From contig CDMY01000291.1 in NCBI GenBank assembly GCA_001179505.1, positions 1 through 64,000 on the forward strand: DNA of 64,000 bases. Reading direction: 5' to 3'. The position numbers and the translations under genes were made by a program. This stretch comes from Vitrella brassicaformis. Taxonomy: Eukaryota > Sar > Vitrellaceae. Below are positions 33,601-44,960 of this stretch, piece after piece (the stretch's first letter is position 1; every line of letters begins with the position of its first letter). Below the pieces are notes generated by a model. The model saw only the letters and a list, made by a program, of their open reading frames with translations. It was not told where the DNA came from and did no database searches.

Positions 33601-34738
33601 TTTCGCCCGCATCATCGTGAGGAGGACGAAAGAAGAAGATCCGAACGCGGCTTTGTCTCTGCTTCACGTCTCTGTCTGTATGTCATCCTGACTTCGTCAG
33701 CGCGAGGCGGAGCTGTACCTGCCGCTCAACATCAAGAGAGAGCTGAGCAGCTACTTCAACGTTGATGCTGACGACTTCTTCCACGTACGCGTCAGCGATA
33801 CATGCATGAGGCTGGAAACCAATCTGTCGCTCTGTCTGTCTGTCCACGTTGTTTTCTGTCCTCTCAGAAGATACTCGGCGGTCTCCCGCCGGGCCTCTTG
33901 ATTCGCGATGGCTTGAAGAGCCTGCAAGAGGAGATTCCGAGAAAGAGTGGCATTCGTTTCGTCCAGTCCAAGTGAGCCCGTCACGATGCACCACACGCCC
34001 ATTTCATGCCACATCCTTTCCTTATCCCCTTCATCAGATTCAAGGAGCGACACGTGAGGTGTCCGTGCGGCCATGGGTTTCCGACGTTCGCGCAGAAGGG
34101 GACCGACATTTCGATCGCGCTCGAGATGATGAGCAAGGCCGCCAGCGAGAGCGTCGATGCCATCCTCTTTGTGGTAGGTGTCGTCCTCACGTGCGTGTGG
34201 GTGGGCACATTGCTGGTGGGGTGGGCTGAGTGTCACCATTCCTCGAGTGCTTCGTCCTTTGCAGGCGGGGGACATGGACTTTGCGCCAGTCATCGAGTTC
34301 GTGACCAAGCAGTTCAACAAGCCTGTGTATCTCATCGGGTGGGAGAAATGCCTCAGGTCAGTCACCCAGGCACTCTCATGACGCGCGACACTCTGCTCTC
34401 ATCTGTGCCCTCTGTGAGCCCCCCTCTGTGTGTGTGTGCATTCATATAGTTCTGACTTGTTGAAGCCGTGCGAGGGCTACCATTTCCTGCTGTCCAATGA
34501 CCTGCCTCTCCCAGCAAAGGCTGTATACCAGCAGAAGGCACCGGCGTCCCCCACCGCATCCCAGCCCACGGCGTCCGGCGAGAAAGCATCGTCACCTCTG
34601 TGCCAGCCAGGGGAGGCCAGTGCTTCCTCGCCGCGTTTGTCTGATGGGCCTGGCGGGGAGGAGGGTGGCGCTTCTGACGCCTCGCCCGAGGTGAGGGCTG
34701 GGAGCGTGGAGAGCTTGCCGAATTTGATAGATTTTTGA
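30657..34738 (+). CDS. KH-domain, CCCH-finger and NYN-domain protein (putative RNA-binding nuclease)
   Basis: The ATG at 30657 opens MAVRVRVALEGNSESLKM. A Ser-rich region follows, then a degenerate CCCH-like segment (EICTSQSGFCRLGNSCP, with the His displaced) near 31575-31635, and a stretch CELLRFIHWW-like (RFIHWWCQLAHPAVKD). A KH domain spans 32400-32690: NTLFGPVGSRLAKLKRASGC, then VAVFIG joined to SREERVQARLYLQEQ. A second KH-like C-terminal half reads CVFFVIVGPEAFSAKQRLQK near 32970. After a Pro/Ser linker comes a good CCCH finger (CIYYAKGYCRNGELCRFAH, 33395-33451), then the NYN domain: AAMIVDGAWAARAF, FAQKGTDISIALEMM, and ILFV joined to AGDMDFAPVIEFV, then VYLIGWEKCL. It ends with a Ser/Pro/Gly-rich tail at 34738. 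The join between the KH part and the CCCH-NYN part (about 33120-33210) is the weakest: the finger exon has no ATG of its own, which argues for one gene. Confidence 0.65.
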
Positions 34739-35119
34739 GTGATATGGTGCGTGTTGACGGCTGAGCCCTTCTCCTTTTCTTCGTAAAGCTTGCGTATTTG
34801 TGCCTTTATCCATCCATCGATAGATCTTTACGTCCAGCTGTCTATAGTAGGTTGTGTACTGTGTTGTGCATGTCGAAGGTGCATGTGATTGGGATGGGTA
34901 CACACTGTGCAAGACTTCACCAATTGGACTTCACGGATATGCTACCCTCCAATAATTGGAATTCGCCTCGTTATGTTTCACCTTACCCAATCTGATGCAA
35001 TTGAGGGATGAGTTCACGGCTGATGAGGGAATGTGTGCCGCGCCTTGAGCGATCGCGGCAGCGTTTCACGTGATACCCTGGCAGCACAAACCGCGAAGAA
35101 GAAGAAAGAAGCTGTTGGG
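34739..35119. other. Intergenic, promoter of the carrier gene
   Basis: No gene seen. AT-richer than the surroundings near 34920-34995. Confidence 0.3.
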
Positions 35120-36450
35120 ATGGCGATGAAGCAGTGCGTGCTGTCCTCCCTGCCGGCGTTAGTTGGCGTGATCATCTGCCTATGGCCTTCGCATGCATCT
35201 CCTCCCATCGCACGACCAGCCCTCTTCCTGCCGACACGCACACGCCACGACGACACCTACTCGCCAGCAATCGTCACCGAGCGACTTCCCTCACGCCGGC
35301 CACTGCCATCTGTCAAGGCGTCCCGTTCTTACCTCATCAACAACGCCAAGGGGACGGCACAGAGCGTCAAGAAGCAGTTGCTGAGCCTGTTTGCGGGCGG
35401 CATGGCCGGTACTATCGCATCGTCCATCACCACGCCGATAGAGGTGGTCAAGACGCAGCTCCAGGCGAGTGCTGCGGGGGGGCATCAGAACTTCTTCCAG
35501 GCGGCAAAGGCGGTCTATGACTCGGGTGGACTGCCGGCATTCTACCGTGGCCTTGCACCGACGCTGGTCGGCATCATTCCGGCGCGGTCGATATACTTCT
35601 GGGGCTACTCGACCATGAAGTCGTTTCTGTTTCCCTACATGGACAACAGCCCCCTCACACATATACTCAGTGCTGCTGTGGCCGGGGGCATATCAAACAC
35701 TGGTGAGTCAGGCACATGGCACACTGGGACAGGTCATGCGTACATTCACTCGTCGTTGTCCCCTGTGCTGCGTGCCTTTCTTGCTTACTCTCAGTGACAA
35801 ATCCCATCTGGATGGTCCGCACCCGGCTGCAGCTGCTGGCACAGCCGGGGCAGTCAGCCTACAAGGGATACACGGACGCCGTTCGGCAGATCTGGGCCAA
35901 CGAGGGCTTCGGCGGCTTCATGAAGGGCGTCACGGCCTCCTACTGGGGCATTTCCGAGGGCTGCATCAACTGGGTGGTCTACGAGCGACTCAAGAAGGTC
36001 GTCAACAGCCACATGCACACGAACGGCACATCCACCCTCCTCCCTCTCCCCAAGAACGCTCAGCTCTTCCTCAGCGCAGCGTGCTCCAAGCTGCTGGCCA
36101 CATCGTGCACCTACCCACATGAAGTGGTCCGTACGCGGCTTCGCGAGCAGGCCGTTGGTGGCGTCTACAAATACACGGGCATGCTGCAGGCGCTGCGGCT
36201 CATTGCCAGAGAGGAGGGCAGGCGGGGCCTGTACGCCGGCTTCAGGACGCACCTGCTGCGTGTGGTGCCCAACAATGCGATACTGTTCCTGTCTTACGAG
36301 CTCATCAACGCGTGGCTGCATACGCAGATGGAACGGGAGGAGGAGGAGACCGGGCAGATCGACAGGGGACCGAGGAACAAGAAGGGGGAAGGGGCGAAGG
36401 GGAAGGTGGCAGCCCTCATCGCGCCAAGAAGGCCACTGGCTGCCAGTTGA
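35120..36450 (+). CDS. SLC25-family carrier, SLC25A33/36-like, with secretory-type leader
   Basis: Predicted membrane transporter, nearest to the pyrimidine-nucleotide carriers SLC25A33/36 (yeast Rim2). Two exons, 35120-35702 and 35795-36450, give about 412 residues. The three signature motifs are present: PIEVVKTQLQ, NPIWMVRTRLQLL (Trp in place of the acidic residue, typical of this branch and of SLC25A32), and PHEVVRTRLREQ. Other matches to SLC25A36 are GGFMKGVTASYWGISEGCIN and VVYERLK. The carrier core starts near residue 90. Before it lies a strong signal-peptide-like start (VLSSLPALVGVIICLW) and a long Ser/Arg/Thr-rich segment. Mitochondrial carriers normally lack such a leader, so I infer targeting to the plastid envelope, as for UROD. 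The substrate (nucleotides, NAD or folate) cannot be fixed from sequence. The start is the first ATG of MAMKQ. Confidence 0.85.
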
Positions 36451-38702
36451 GATGAGATGAGGGACGGGAGGCAGAGGGGCCTTGCCTGGACAGTGTCTCT
36501 GTCTGCGAATGAAGTTGGGTGGCGGTGAGAGGATGGTTTTGGAGTGTACAGAATGATGGCTGGTGCATCAGTTGCACCGCAGTGGGGGAGGATGTTGTAT
36601 GTTGGGGTGTGTGTTTTGTGTCGTCCCTTGTGCGTGTGCATATGATTGACGTGTCTGTGCTTGTATGTAGAGAGCCGACGGGCTGACTGACTGACCAGCT
36701 GGATCGATGAATCGATGGATGGATTTGACAGCCGTATGTTTTGATTTTTCACAGGTGCATTTTCCTCAGCTTCGCCGCAGCTGATCGACGATTTTGATAC
36801 GGACGACAGCTACCTCATGTGCTGCGTGTCAGTGTACAGACTCGACTGCCTGTTGTACCATTCAACAACCGTGTGTCCGCTTTAACCGCTCACAGGGCAT
36901 CAGACCGTCTCACGTCCTTGTCCACATCCACAGCCACCCATCCATCAAACCAACAAAATGAGCGTCATATGTGGCAGGCAGGCAGGCAGCTTAAACCAGA
37001 CGGCAAATGACCCACTCAACCCGTCACGCACGCACTCAGTTCAGGGGACACCGGGGGGCAGGGAAGAAGGAACAGAAGACAGACAGACGGACCAAAACAA
37101 AGGCAAACAGAACCTCCACCCCACAGTAACAAAACACCGAGCACCATGGAAACACACACATACACATGAGGAAGAGAATGTGAATGCGATGGATGTGGAG
37201 ATTCTGTTCGATGCACACACAGCACAGCGCAACTCTCTGCCACATTGACAGACAAACAAATGCGGTTGGTGAATGAATGGAGTGCGAGAGACGGCCCAAA
37301 ACTGGTCTGCCGACATTGTTGGTGACGGCAGGGCCAAGAGGAGCAAGAGAGAGCACCGACGATTGGAATAAATCGATTCAGAAACAAACAAATGGGTGCG
37401 GCCGGTCTCTCTGAAATCCTTGCTGACCGGACAAGGCACCCGACTACAGAGAGCGATACGATACGATACGCAGAGCGATAGAGACATGCATCATGGCATG
37501 ACAGGACCACAACACCGATCGCATCGCAGTAAGCGCCACCAGGCAGATAGAAGACAAAACATAGCCGGCTGGTCGCACCGCACGTGTTGTGGTGCATCCA
37601 TCCATCGTACGGCCCGCCACATCCATATACGTCATCCATGTGTGTATGGTATGTATGGGTGTATATGGATGGATAGACAGAGAGAGACACAAAGAGGAAG
37701 GAACCTTTCACTGACAGGCCGGCAGCAAGGGAGCGGAGCCGGGCACATATGTACTTCCGTACGCTACGCATGCACTTACTGTTTGTGCCTGTCTGTCTGT
37801 CTATCCATCTGTCTGTCTGTCTGTCTGTGCGTGTCAGTGTCATGCTCATGGATGGGATGGATGTGGCCTCAGGGAAAAGTGGGATGGATGGATGGATGGA
37901 CGGGTGCCATCGATGTCCGTCAGGAAGCTGATACGACACGACAAACAGTGTAGGTGTGTGTATATAGCACGGATGGATACGGTACAGGTAGTTAAACTGT
38001 GCAGGCGGGTGTCAGTGTGACACGGTTGTGAGCAAAAACGAGTCGTATGGGTATGGGAGACAGTGGCGGGCAGGGCAGGGCAGGGCAAGAAGGAAAAAAG
38101 AATCGTGCGGTGTGGCACCATGGCTTGATGACACATACACACTGAATGTATTCAAACAGACAGACAGACAGACAGAGACAGAGACAGAGATACCCATATG
38201 CAGTCAAGAGACAAAAATCCCCATAACAGCTGCAATAGCGGCACATATAATGCCCTGCCGCTCAGCCAATGTAGCTCTCGACAGCAGGCAGCATCGTTCC
38301 GCCTAGGCCTATAACGCGCTAGACGGACTGTACACGTACGAAACACCTCCCTCGATGCCCACGTGAGGCATTCATTCCAAACACAACCAACGCCCATACG
38401 AGAAGAGACACACAGGCAGGCAAACTAAACCAAACGGTCTCAGCATAGCATCCCTCCAAGGCACACACAGATGAACACGCGGACAGACGTCCGTCCATCC
38501 CCCATCTGTCCTTTCTCTCCCTTCCCTCCCTCAGCATGAAGCGCACGTACGTACTCAACAAGCCATGGCGCCACACCACACTCAGAGCAGACCAGGACAG
38601 AGGAGGAAAAATGACTCGGTCGTATGTCTCATCTTGGCTTAGAAAACACCCCAAAAACGCGCAAACCAAAGCCCCCTCCCCTCCCAATCACACCAGGTGA
38701 GG
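36451..38702. other. Simple-repeat-rich intergenic region
   Basis: About 2.2 kb between convergent genes with many short tracts: 'tgtc/gaca' runs (for example 37790-37830 and 38155-38180) and 'atgg' runs near 37885. A 307-codon minus-strand open frame (37016-37939) is full of repeat-derived Cys/Leu/Ser and lacks domains, so I do not call it. Part is probably the 3' untranslated region of either gene. Confidence 0.45.
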
Positions 38703-41608
38703 TCAGCGTCCGTGGCGGCTGTGGTGGCCGCCGTGGCCATGGCCGTGGCCGTATGTCTTGTAATGGGTGGGCGGTGCCTTGCCGGCGGGGTATTCGGCCA
38801 CCTTGGCCACCGTGTGCTTGGAGCTGCACTGCCCGTCATCGCCCATTGTGTATCCATGCTCACAGTAGGGGGTGGCATCGATCATGGATTCGGTGTAGCA
38901 TTGGCTCTGTCTCAGCTCGCCCTCGGCACACTCCGCTTGGGCGGCCCTGACGGCAGTCCGCACGCACTGCCCAGCTGCACGAGGCGCCCGCCACACACAT
39001 TAACAGGCAGGACACACAGGGAGGGATCTTGATATGACCGTTTGTGTGGGTGTCGTTTGCCTTTCCTGCCAGGCAGGCTACCTTTGATGACGTATCCGGA
39101 TTCGCATGACTGCTGCATGGCCACCGTGTGCTCCACCATGCACTTGCCGTCTGTCATCTCGCCCCCCTTGGGACATGACACGTCAACTGCAGAAAGCAAT
39201 CGCACGACGGCCGTGACAGAGGCAAGATCATGTCATGCGTCATGATGGAGGACATGTCATCGTCTTGGCCACTGGTTGTCACATAAGTACCTACCTGCAA
39301 CGGCTGTCTCCTGGAAGCAGTGGCCCTGTGCGTTGGGGCCAGAGTAGTCAGCAGCGCACACAAAAACGGGAGCCACCTGATCGTGCTGATCAATATACAG
39401 ACAGACACATACGACCACAGACACAACCGAGGGAGGGTGCGTGTGTGCGCCTGCGCATGTTTCCATCTGTCTCCCTGTGTCCCTCCCTCCCTCCCTGCCT
39501 GCCTGCCTCGCTCACCTTAACGCAGACCTCCTCGGCTCCTTTGCTGGGGCCCTTGAGGTAGGAGCCGTCAGGGCATATGACGTAAGCAGCATACGACGTG
39601 TCGACCTCCTTGGTGCACGCCTCGCTGGTGTCCGTCTCGTCCGCCTCGCACTCGGTGGTCTCTGCTGGCGTCTGCTCCTTCTTCATACACTTACCCTGAC
39701 ACAAAACAGACAGACAGACAGACAGATAACAGACAGACAGACAGACAGATCGAACAAATCAGTGAGTGGATGGAGAGAGGTCCGTCACACATGAAGGGTC
39801 CGCAGCACACCTTGCTGGGGCTGTCGTAGCCATCGGGGCATGTGTAGGTGGGTCGCTGCTTATAGGTGACAAGGCATGTCCCTGCGTCGGTCGGGGTGCC
39901 ACCTTTGGAGCAGACGACGTTTCCCGCCACTGGTTGCTCCTCATAACACTTGCCCTCTTTGCATCCCTCAATCTTGACTCTAGTGTAGCACTGTCCCTCT
40001 TTGACATAGCTGTTCTTGGGGCTGCGGGGCAGTCACATAGATGGAAAATGGATGGATGGATGGATGGATGGATGAAAGCATCAAGAAGCACTCACCACAT
40101 CATCTTGCCCTGCACCTCCCTGGTGTAATCACAATACCTGAGAGGGACACATAGATTCGATCGCCGTCTGGGCATTGTGTTTCTGGGGCGCGCGCACCCG
40201 TCTGAGCCAATTTCGCCTTCGGCACACGAGGAAATGGCGTCAGCAGGGACGTAGGTCTCACACATACCGTTCTGATACACACCACTGCACATCAATCACG
40301 TCACATAAGGAAGTCACGATGGATCCAGAAATCCCTTCCTCCCTGCTGCTGACGTACGTGGTGCAGTAAGCTTTCTTTTGTCGTGTGACGGTCTGCGTTG
40401 CGCTGCAGGTCTGGTAGGCCGACTTCTGGCCGTGACCCATCTTGCCGTCGCAGACATATTCCGGGGTGCTCTCGGTCACGGCCACGCACACCTGCCTCTT
40501 GCCGACCTTCTTGTTCTTGTACCTGACAGTCACGCAATCACACAAACACACAATCGCCCGCAAACCATCGCAAACAGTCGCGTGTACACACAAGAGGTCG
40601 ATGTTGTTGTAGCTATGTTGTAGCTACCTCCTGCACTGGCAGCCCCCGTGCCTCTTGCACTTCCTGCGAGCGCACACCCGCTGCTCGAGCCCCTTGTAGC
40701 CCTTCATCTTGCCTGCCTGCAGCGTGTAGTTGGCAGGACAGCCTGCCAATGGAACGATGGATGGATGGATGAGCACACCAGAGTGAGATCCCTCGCCGGA
40801 GTCGTCGGTGTGAGTGTCCATCCCTGGTGGGCGTCACGTACCGACTTGAGCCGCGGCGTATTTGGTGGAGACGCATGCGCCGTCCCGGTAGGTGTAGCCG
40901 TGCTGGCAGCGGTAGACCGGCTCCAGCTCCTTGACCATGCGACACTGGCCGTCCACCTCCTCGTATTCATCGGCGCATTCCGCAATGATGTCCCTGAACT
41001 CCTCCCTGTAACACTGGTTGCCCGTCAGGTTATACCCACCCTCACAGATGTAATCTGCCGGCTTGCTGCACACACAAACCACACCATCCCGATAACACAG
41101 AGATAGAGAGAAACGCATGGCATCGCACTCCACTCCCAGTGTGGTGCTTGGCTTGCTTTGAGTGGAGAGAGACTTACTAAGCAGCCTGCATGCAGCTGCC
41201 GCCGTCGACAAGTGTGCCTGCCTGAACGAGATAGATAAGGCGGATCGGATGCCTCGCATCACGTTCGGTTCGCATGTGTCCGTCGATTCTTTTCCCTTAC
41301 CTCGCATCTAAGCTTGGGTTCGACGACCATCACCTTTGAGCACATCTCACCGTCCTCAACGTACCCATCCGGACAAGAATATGTCACTTCTGCACATACA
41401 GTCAGAGACACACAGCACAAGACCTTATACATCCTGCCTCCCTCTCTCTGATGCCGCCTTGTCTGCCGTAGGCACATGCATACACACCTTTCGATGGTGC
41501 TGGTGCTGGTGCCTTCTTGCCAGTGGGCGCAGGGGCAGGTGCCTTCTTGGGCTCGGCATTCAGTGGAGCGATGCCCAGCAAACAAAGAAGGACATAGATC
41601 TGCCTCAT
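38703..41608 (-). CDS. Secreted cysteine-rich protein resembling oocyst wall proteins
   Basis: About a dozen exons. The start at 41608 gives a signal peptide (MRQIYVLLCLLGIAPLNA), then a Pro/Ala/Lys stretch (KKAPAPAPTGKKAPAPAP). The remainder is a string of Cys-rich modules of the form C-P-x-G-Y...(D/N)G-x-C: YSCPDGYVEDGEMCSK, YICEGGYNLTGNQCYRE, YRCQHGYTYRDGACVS, YTCPDGYDSPSK, YVICPDGSYLKG, VSCPKGGEMTDGKCMVE, PYCEHGYTMGDDGQCSS. This spacing is that of the type I repeats of apicomplexan oocyst wall proteins (COWP family), which crosslink cyst walls through disulfides. Most modules are split by introns. The C-terminus is Gly/His-rich (TYGHGHGHGGHHSRHGR) and stops at 38703. No membrane anchor is seen. 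A role in a wall or cyst layer is inference from the family. Confidence 0.8.
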
Positions 41609-41776
41609 GACGGGAGAGAGGAGCCTCTGGGGAGCACAGTCAAGCACAGAACGAGGGAAATGCCGGCAGGAAAGATCCGGCGCGCCGATCGACCGGCGCT
41701 TCTCTCTCTGGAAAGCAAGCCGATGAGATGTGGTTCTCTGCAGATCTCCTTGGTGACTTGACAATCGTGAACATCT
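41609..41776. promoter_or_regulatory. Divergent promoter region (wall protein / methyltransferase)
   Basis: 168 bp between opposite start codons. The 24-bp block found in the other two divergent gaps is not present here. No TATA box is obvious. Confidence 0.3.
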
Positions 41777-43143
41777 ATGGCGTCCCGCGCCAGTGAAGAC
41801 GAGGGCGAAAGCCCTTCTGCAGCGGAGCAGGCGTGGCAGCAGGCACACAACCTTCTGACAGAGCTCAGGCCTGAAACGCTGCAAGGTGATTGATGCATGT
41901 ATGTATGAGTCGGTGAATGACGTGCCGTCACCTTGTTGATTCATTGACTCATTCGTTACTTCGAGCGTGTGTGTGTGTGTGTGTGTGCAGCGTTGGCTCG
42001 GTTCTACGATGAGCAGCAGCTGACGCAGGAGACCTCAGCCGACACCGCCGATGCGGCTGAGGATGGCAAGCGACACGTCAAAGAAGACTTCCGGCTCAGG
42101 TAGGTGACCGACTGAGTAGGTCAGTGAATGAGTCAGTGAGTCAGTGAGTGAGGGTCGTTCTTTGCATTTCTGCAGCCAGTTCTGGTACAGTGACGACACG
42201 GCAGAGACCTTTGCTGACGAGGTCTTCCACAGCTGCACACACGCCGCCGCATTCGTCTGCACGCCGTCAGCCTTCAGAGCCTTCCATGTGAGCTTCTGAC
42301 CCAGTGCAAGGCACTTGGAAGGCATGGTGTCTGTCTGTCTGTCTGTGTGAAATCAGCGTAAGTATCGGTCAGCAGGGTCAGAGGTGGGGGATGCGCCGGA
42401 CAGCCGGGTGGCTGCGCCGTTCGAGGCGTACCTGCTTGAAGTCGACAATCGGTTCGGGGATGTCTACGGCAAGCAGTTCGTCCATTTCGACCTCTTCCAG
42501 CCTCCTGAGGCGCTGCCCCGCTGGTGCAAGGCAAGTACGTACGTACATACGTACGTACAGGACACGGGGGAGTAGTGCGTGGCGTGAGTGCGCCAATAGA
42601 TCTGTGTGTGTCTGCATGAGTCGCATCGGTGTGCGGTTAGGGTTCGATATGGTCGTGATTGACCCGCCCTACCTCACTGCAGAGTGTTTCGGCAAGGCAG
42701 TGGCTGCCATCGACTATCTGGCGAGGCCGTGCGGGTCGCAAGAAGATAGGTCGTACCGGAAAGTCATCGCTGCGACGGGTCAGCCAGTTGGCTGTCTGCT
42801 CTGTCAGGGAACATGTGCTGTGTTGTGTTGTGGGTCACGTTCCTTAGGTGCGGTGATGCAGGAGACCGTCGAGAAGCACCTGGGACTGAGGCGGCTCGAA
42901 GGATGGTCAGTGGCAGTCGGTCGGTCAATTACCTCGCGTATGGGCGTGTCGTGTTCCCCTGCCTGCAGGGAGCCCACCCACTCGACGAAGCTGTCCAACC
43001 CCTTTGCGTGCTACATCAATTACACTGGGCAGGTCAGTGGTGGTCAAGCAATGAATACTGTGGCCATAGCATAGCAGCACACTGACCAGTCGGTGTGAAT
43101 CGATTGATTGCGTTCTCAGGGCCCTCTCTCTTCACTGAATTAA
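41777..43143 (+). CDS. EEF1AKMT1: EEF1AKMT1-like protein lysine methyltransferase
   Basis: Predicted S-adenosylmethionine-dependent methyltransferase of the N6AMT2/EEF1AKMT1 family, which methylates a lysine of elongation factor 1A. Eight exons join in phase. The ATG at 41777 starts MASRASEDEGESPSAAEQAW. A conserved front segment follows: ALARFYDEQQL, then EDFRLSQFWYSDDTAETFAD, then AFVCTPSAF. Next come VYGKQFVHFDLFQPPEALP and the catalytic motif FDMVVIDPPYLTAECF (the family has DPPF/Y). Later exons give RSYRKVIAATG, VEKHLGLRRLEGW, STKLSNPFACYINYTG and a short last exon GPLSSLN with TAA at 43141. Length and motif order fit the family well. EF1A as substrate is known for the family and not shown here. 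Confidence 0.85.
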
Positions 43144-43719
43144 GTAAGGCATTCCTTTTCACAAAGCGGGTCAGTCAGTCAGTCTGTCTGTCTGTCTTTT
43201 CGTGTACGTGGGAACATGTGACACTTCCATTCCAGGCAGGCAAGGTAGCAATTTAATTTGTGTGTTGTGTCTTCTTGTCCGTCGACACGTCTGTGTGTGT
43301 GGTGTGTGAGTGAATGTTGTATGTAGCGTTTTGTTTGATTCCTCACTCCTTTGCACCACACCTGCTGCCTTTGTGGAATTGACAGTTCGCCACCCATCTA
43401 TCTATCATGTCGTCCATTATCGTGTGGCTGGTGCTGCTGGGGCGCACAGGTCAGTCCAGTAGGGTCAGTCACGCGGAGGGAGGGCTACAGACACTCGCCT
43501 GGTCCACATCCACTTTTTGCGATTGCCTATCATCCCTGCATGATGGAATGATCCTTCAGTCTGCATCCATCCCACAGGGAGGCAGGACACACCTTTACAG
43601 CTTGGCCGTCGCGCCTAGGGTGCCCCCTGAAACCGCATCCGCTGAGAGATTCAAACGGACTGACATTGAACTGAAAGGGGGACGACCAGACGCCTGATCG
43701 AAGCGGATGACACTTGCGG
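43144..43719. other. Intergenic or 5' untranslated region
   Basis: An ATG at 43407 opens a short hydrophobic frame (MSSIIVWLVLLGRT) with a donor, but it cannot be joined in frame to the next gene without a stop. It may be an untranslated leader exon. Confidence 0.3.
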
Positions 43720-44364
43720 ATGGCGAAGCGCTGGTATCGGGAGCGGACGTGGGATAGGGGGGTACTTACTTTGATGGAAGACTGCGCGACGATGGGGGAG
43801 GTTCAAGAGAGGATGATGTCGTGGTACCACGTGTATTCTGACACACTGCCACAGGAGATCCAGTTCGAAGGCCACTTTCGCGTCAACCCCGACGACAGAC
43901 CCGACGAGTTCTTTGCCGACGGCGAGGGCTTCCTGCGGACCAAACCGATCGTCTTCTACAGAGAAGTGTCAGACGTGTCGGAAGGTACGCTCGTGAGTGA
44001 GGTGATGGACACACACCGGCAATCCAAGTGCGTGTAGATGACACTCTCTCCATCCTCTGTGTATGTGTTTCCATTCAGCGGCCAACGGTGCGCCTGTCAG
44101 CGCAAGGGAGAACAGTGGCACAGGTACGTACGTAAGCGCGTGCCGTCCGGGCGGACGGACGAGTGAATACGTTCGTACGTACGCACATTCACGTCTGTTT
44201 TCTTGTTCTGGCTGGCTGGATGCCCTCACTCAGCTGTGGTCGTGCGGGCTGGCCCAGTGGGTCGATGCGACGAGTCTCGAGAACAGGTGGCCATGAAGGG
44301 GGGTAAGGGGCGGAATGACGAAAAGGTGGAGAGGAAGAAGCAGAGCGACTGTGTTATCATGTGA
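43720..44364 (+). CDS. Small protein with C-terminal CaaX (prenylation) motif
   Basis: Not recognised as a family. Three exons give about 155 residues. The ATG at 43720 starts MAKRWYRERTWDRG. The first exon is compact and acidic (EIQFEGHFRVNPDDRPDEFF, LRTKPIVFYREVSDVSE). The second is short (NGAPVSARENSG). The third reads VVVRAGPVGRCDESREQVA and then a basic run (KVERKKQSD) ending in CVIM at the TGA at 44362. A terminal C-a-a-X with X = Met after a Lys-rich stretch is the classic farnesylation signal, so membrane association is likely. An upstream in-frame stop supports the start. Confidence 0.55.
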
Positions 44365-44960
44365 GCTGGCCAGCAGCTCGTCGGCTGCGTGTATATATAC
44401 ATCTAGCGTTGCCCCTCGGGTGATTGACCTGACCTTTTCGTTAACTGTACTGGTGTGGGTTGGCTGATTTCGACGTCAATTTGCTACAATGCGCGGATTG
44501 CTTTCCAGCACAGACAGACACCCGCGCACACACACACCATGTCATCCCCACGCGCATTTATATATCTACATGCAGAGAGGAAGCCCATCACAAGCTGCAT
44601 TGACGAAGGCCTCGCACAGTGGCACGTGTCGAACACACAAATTCATCACTGTGAGAACACTCGACCTCCCATGTGTTCCGGTCCTTTGGAGCGAGGGGGC
44701 CAGGAGCCTGCGGGTAGGGAAGCTCCTTAAGCTGCTTCCTCACTTCAAGGACCTCATGGTGACGAGCGTGGTGGGTGGGGGGACAATTGACAGACAGACA
44801 GACAGGTGGTGTCCCCGAACAGTCAGTCAGTCAGTCATTATGCCGCATTCATTCAAACATGCACCCCACGCAATCTTCTGTCGTATCATCACACACAACG
44901 CACATGCACACGCACACACAGACAGGAGGTACATACGTCCCTCCACCCATCAATCAACCA
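44365..44960. other. Convergent intergenic region with simple repeats
   Basis: Contains 'cagacagaca' and 'cagtcagtcagt' tracts (44792-44838). Open frames here lack domains. No gene is called. Confidence 0.35.

Noticed and set aside
37016..37939. 307-codon minus-strand open frame
   Set aside because: Made of microsatellite-derived Cys/Leu/Ser runs, with no domain and no splice pattern.
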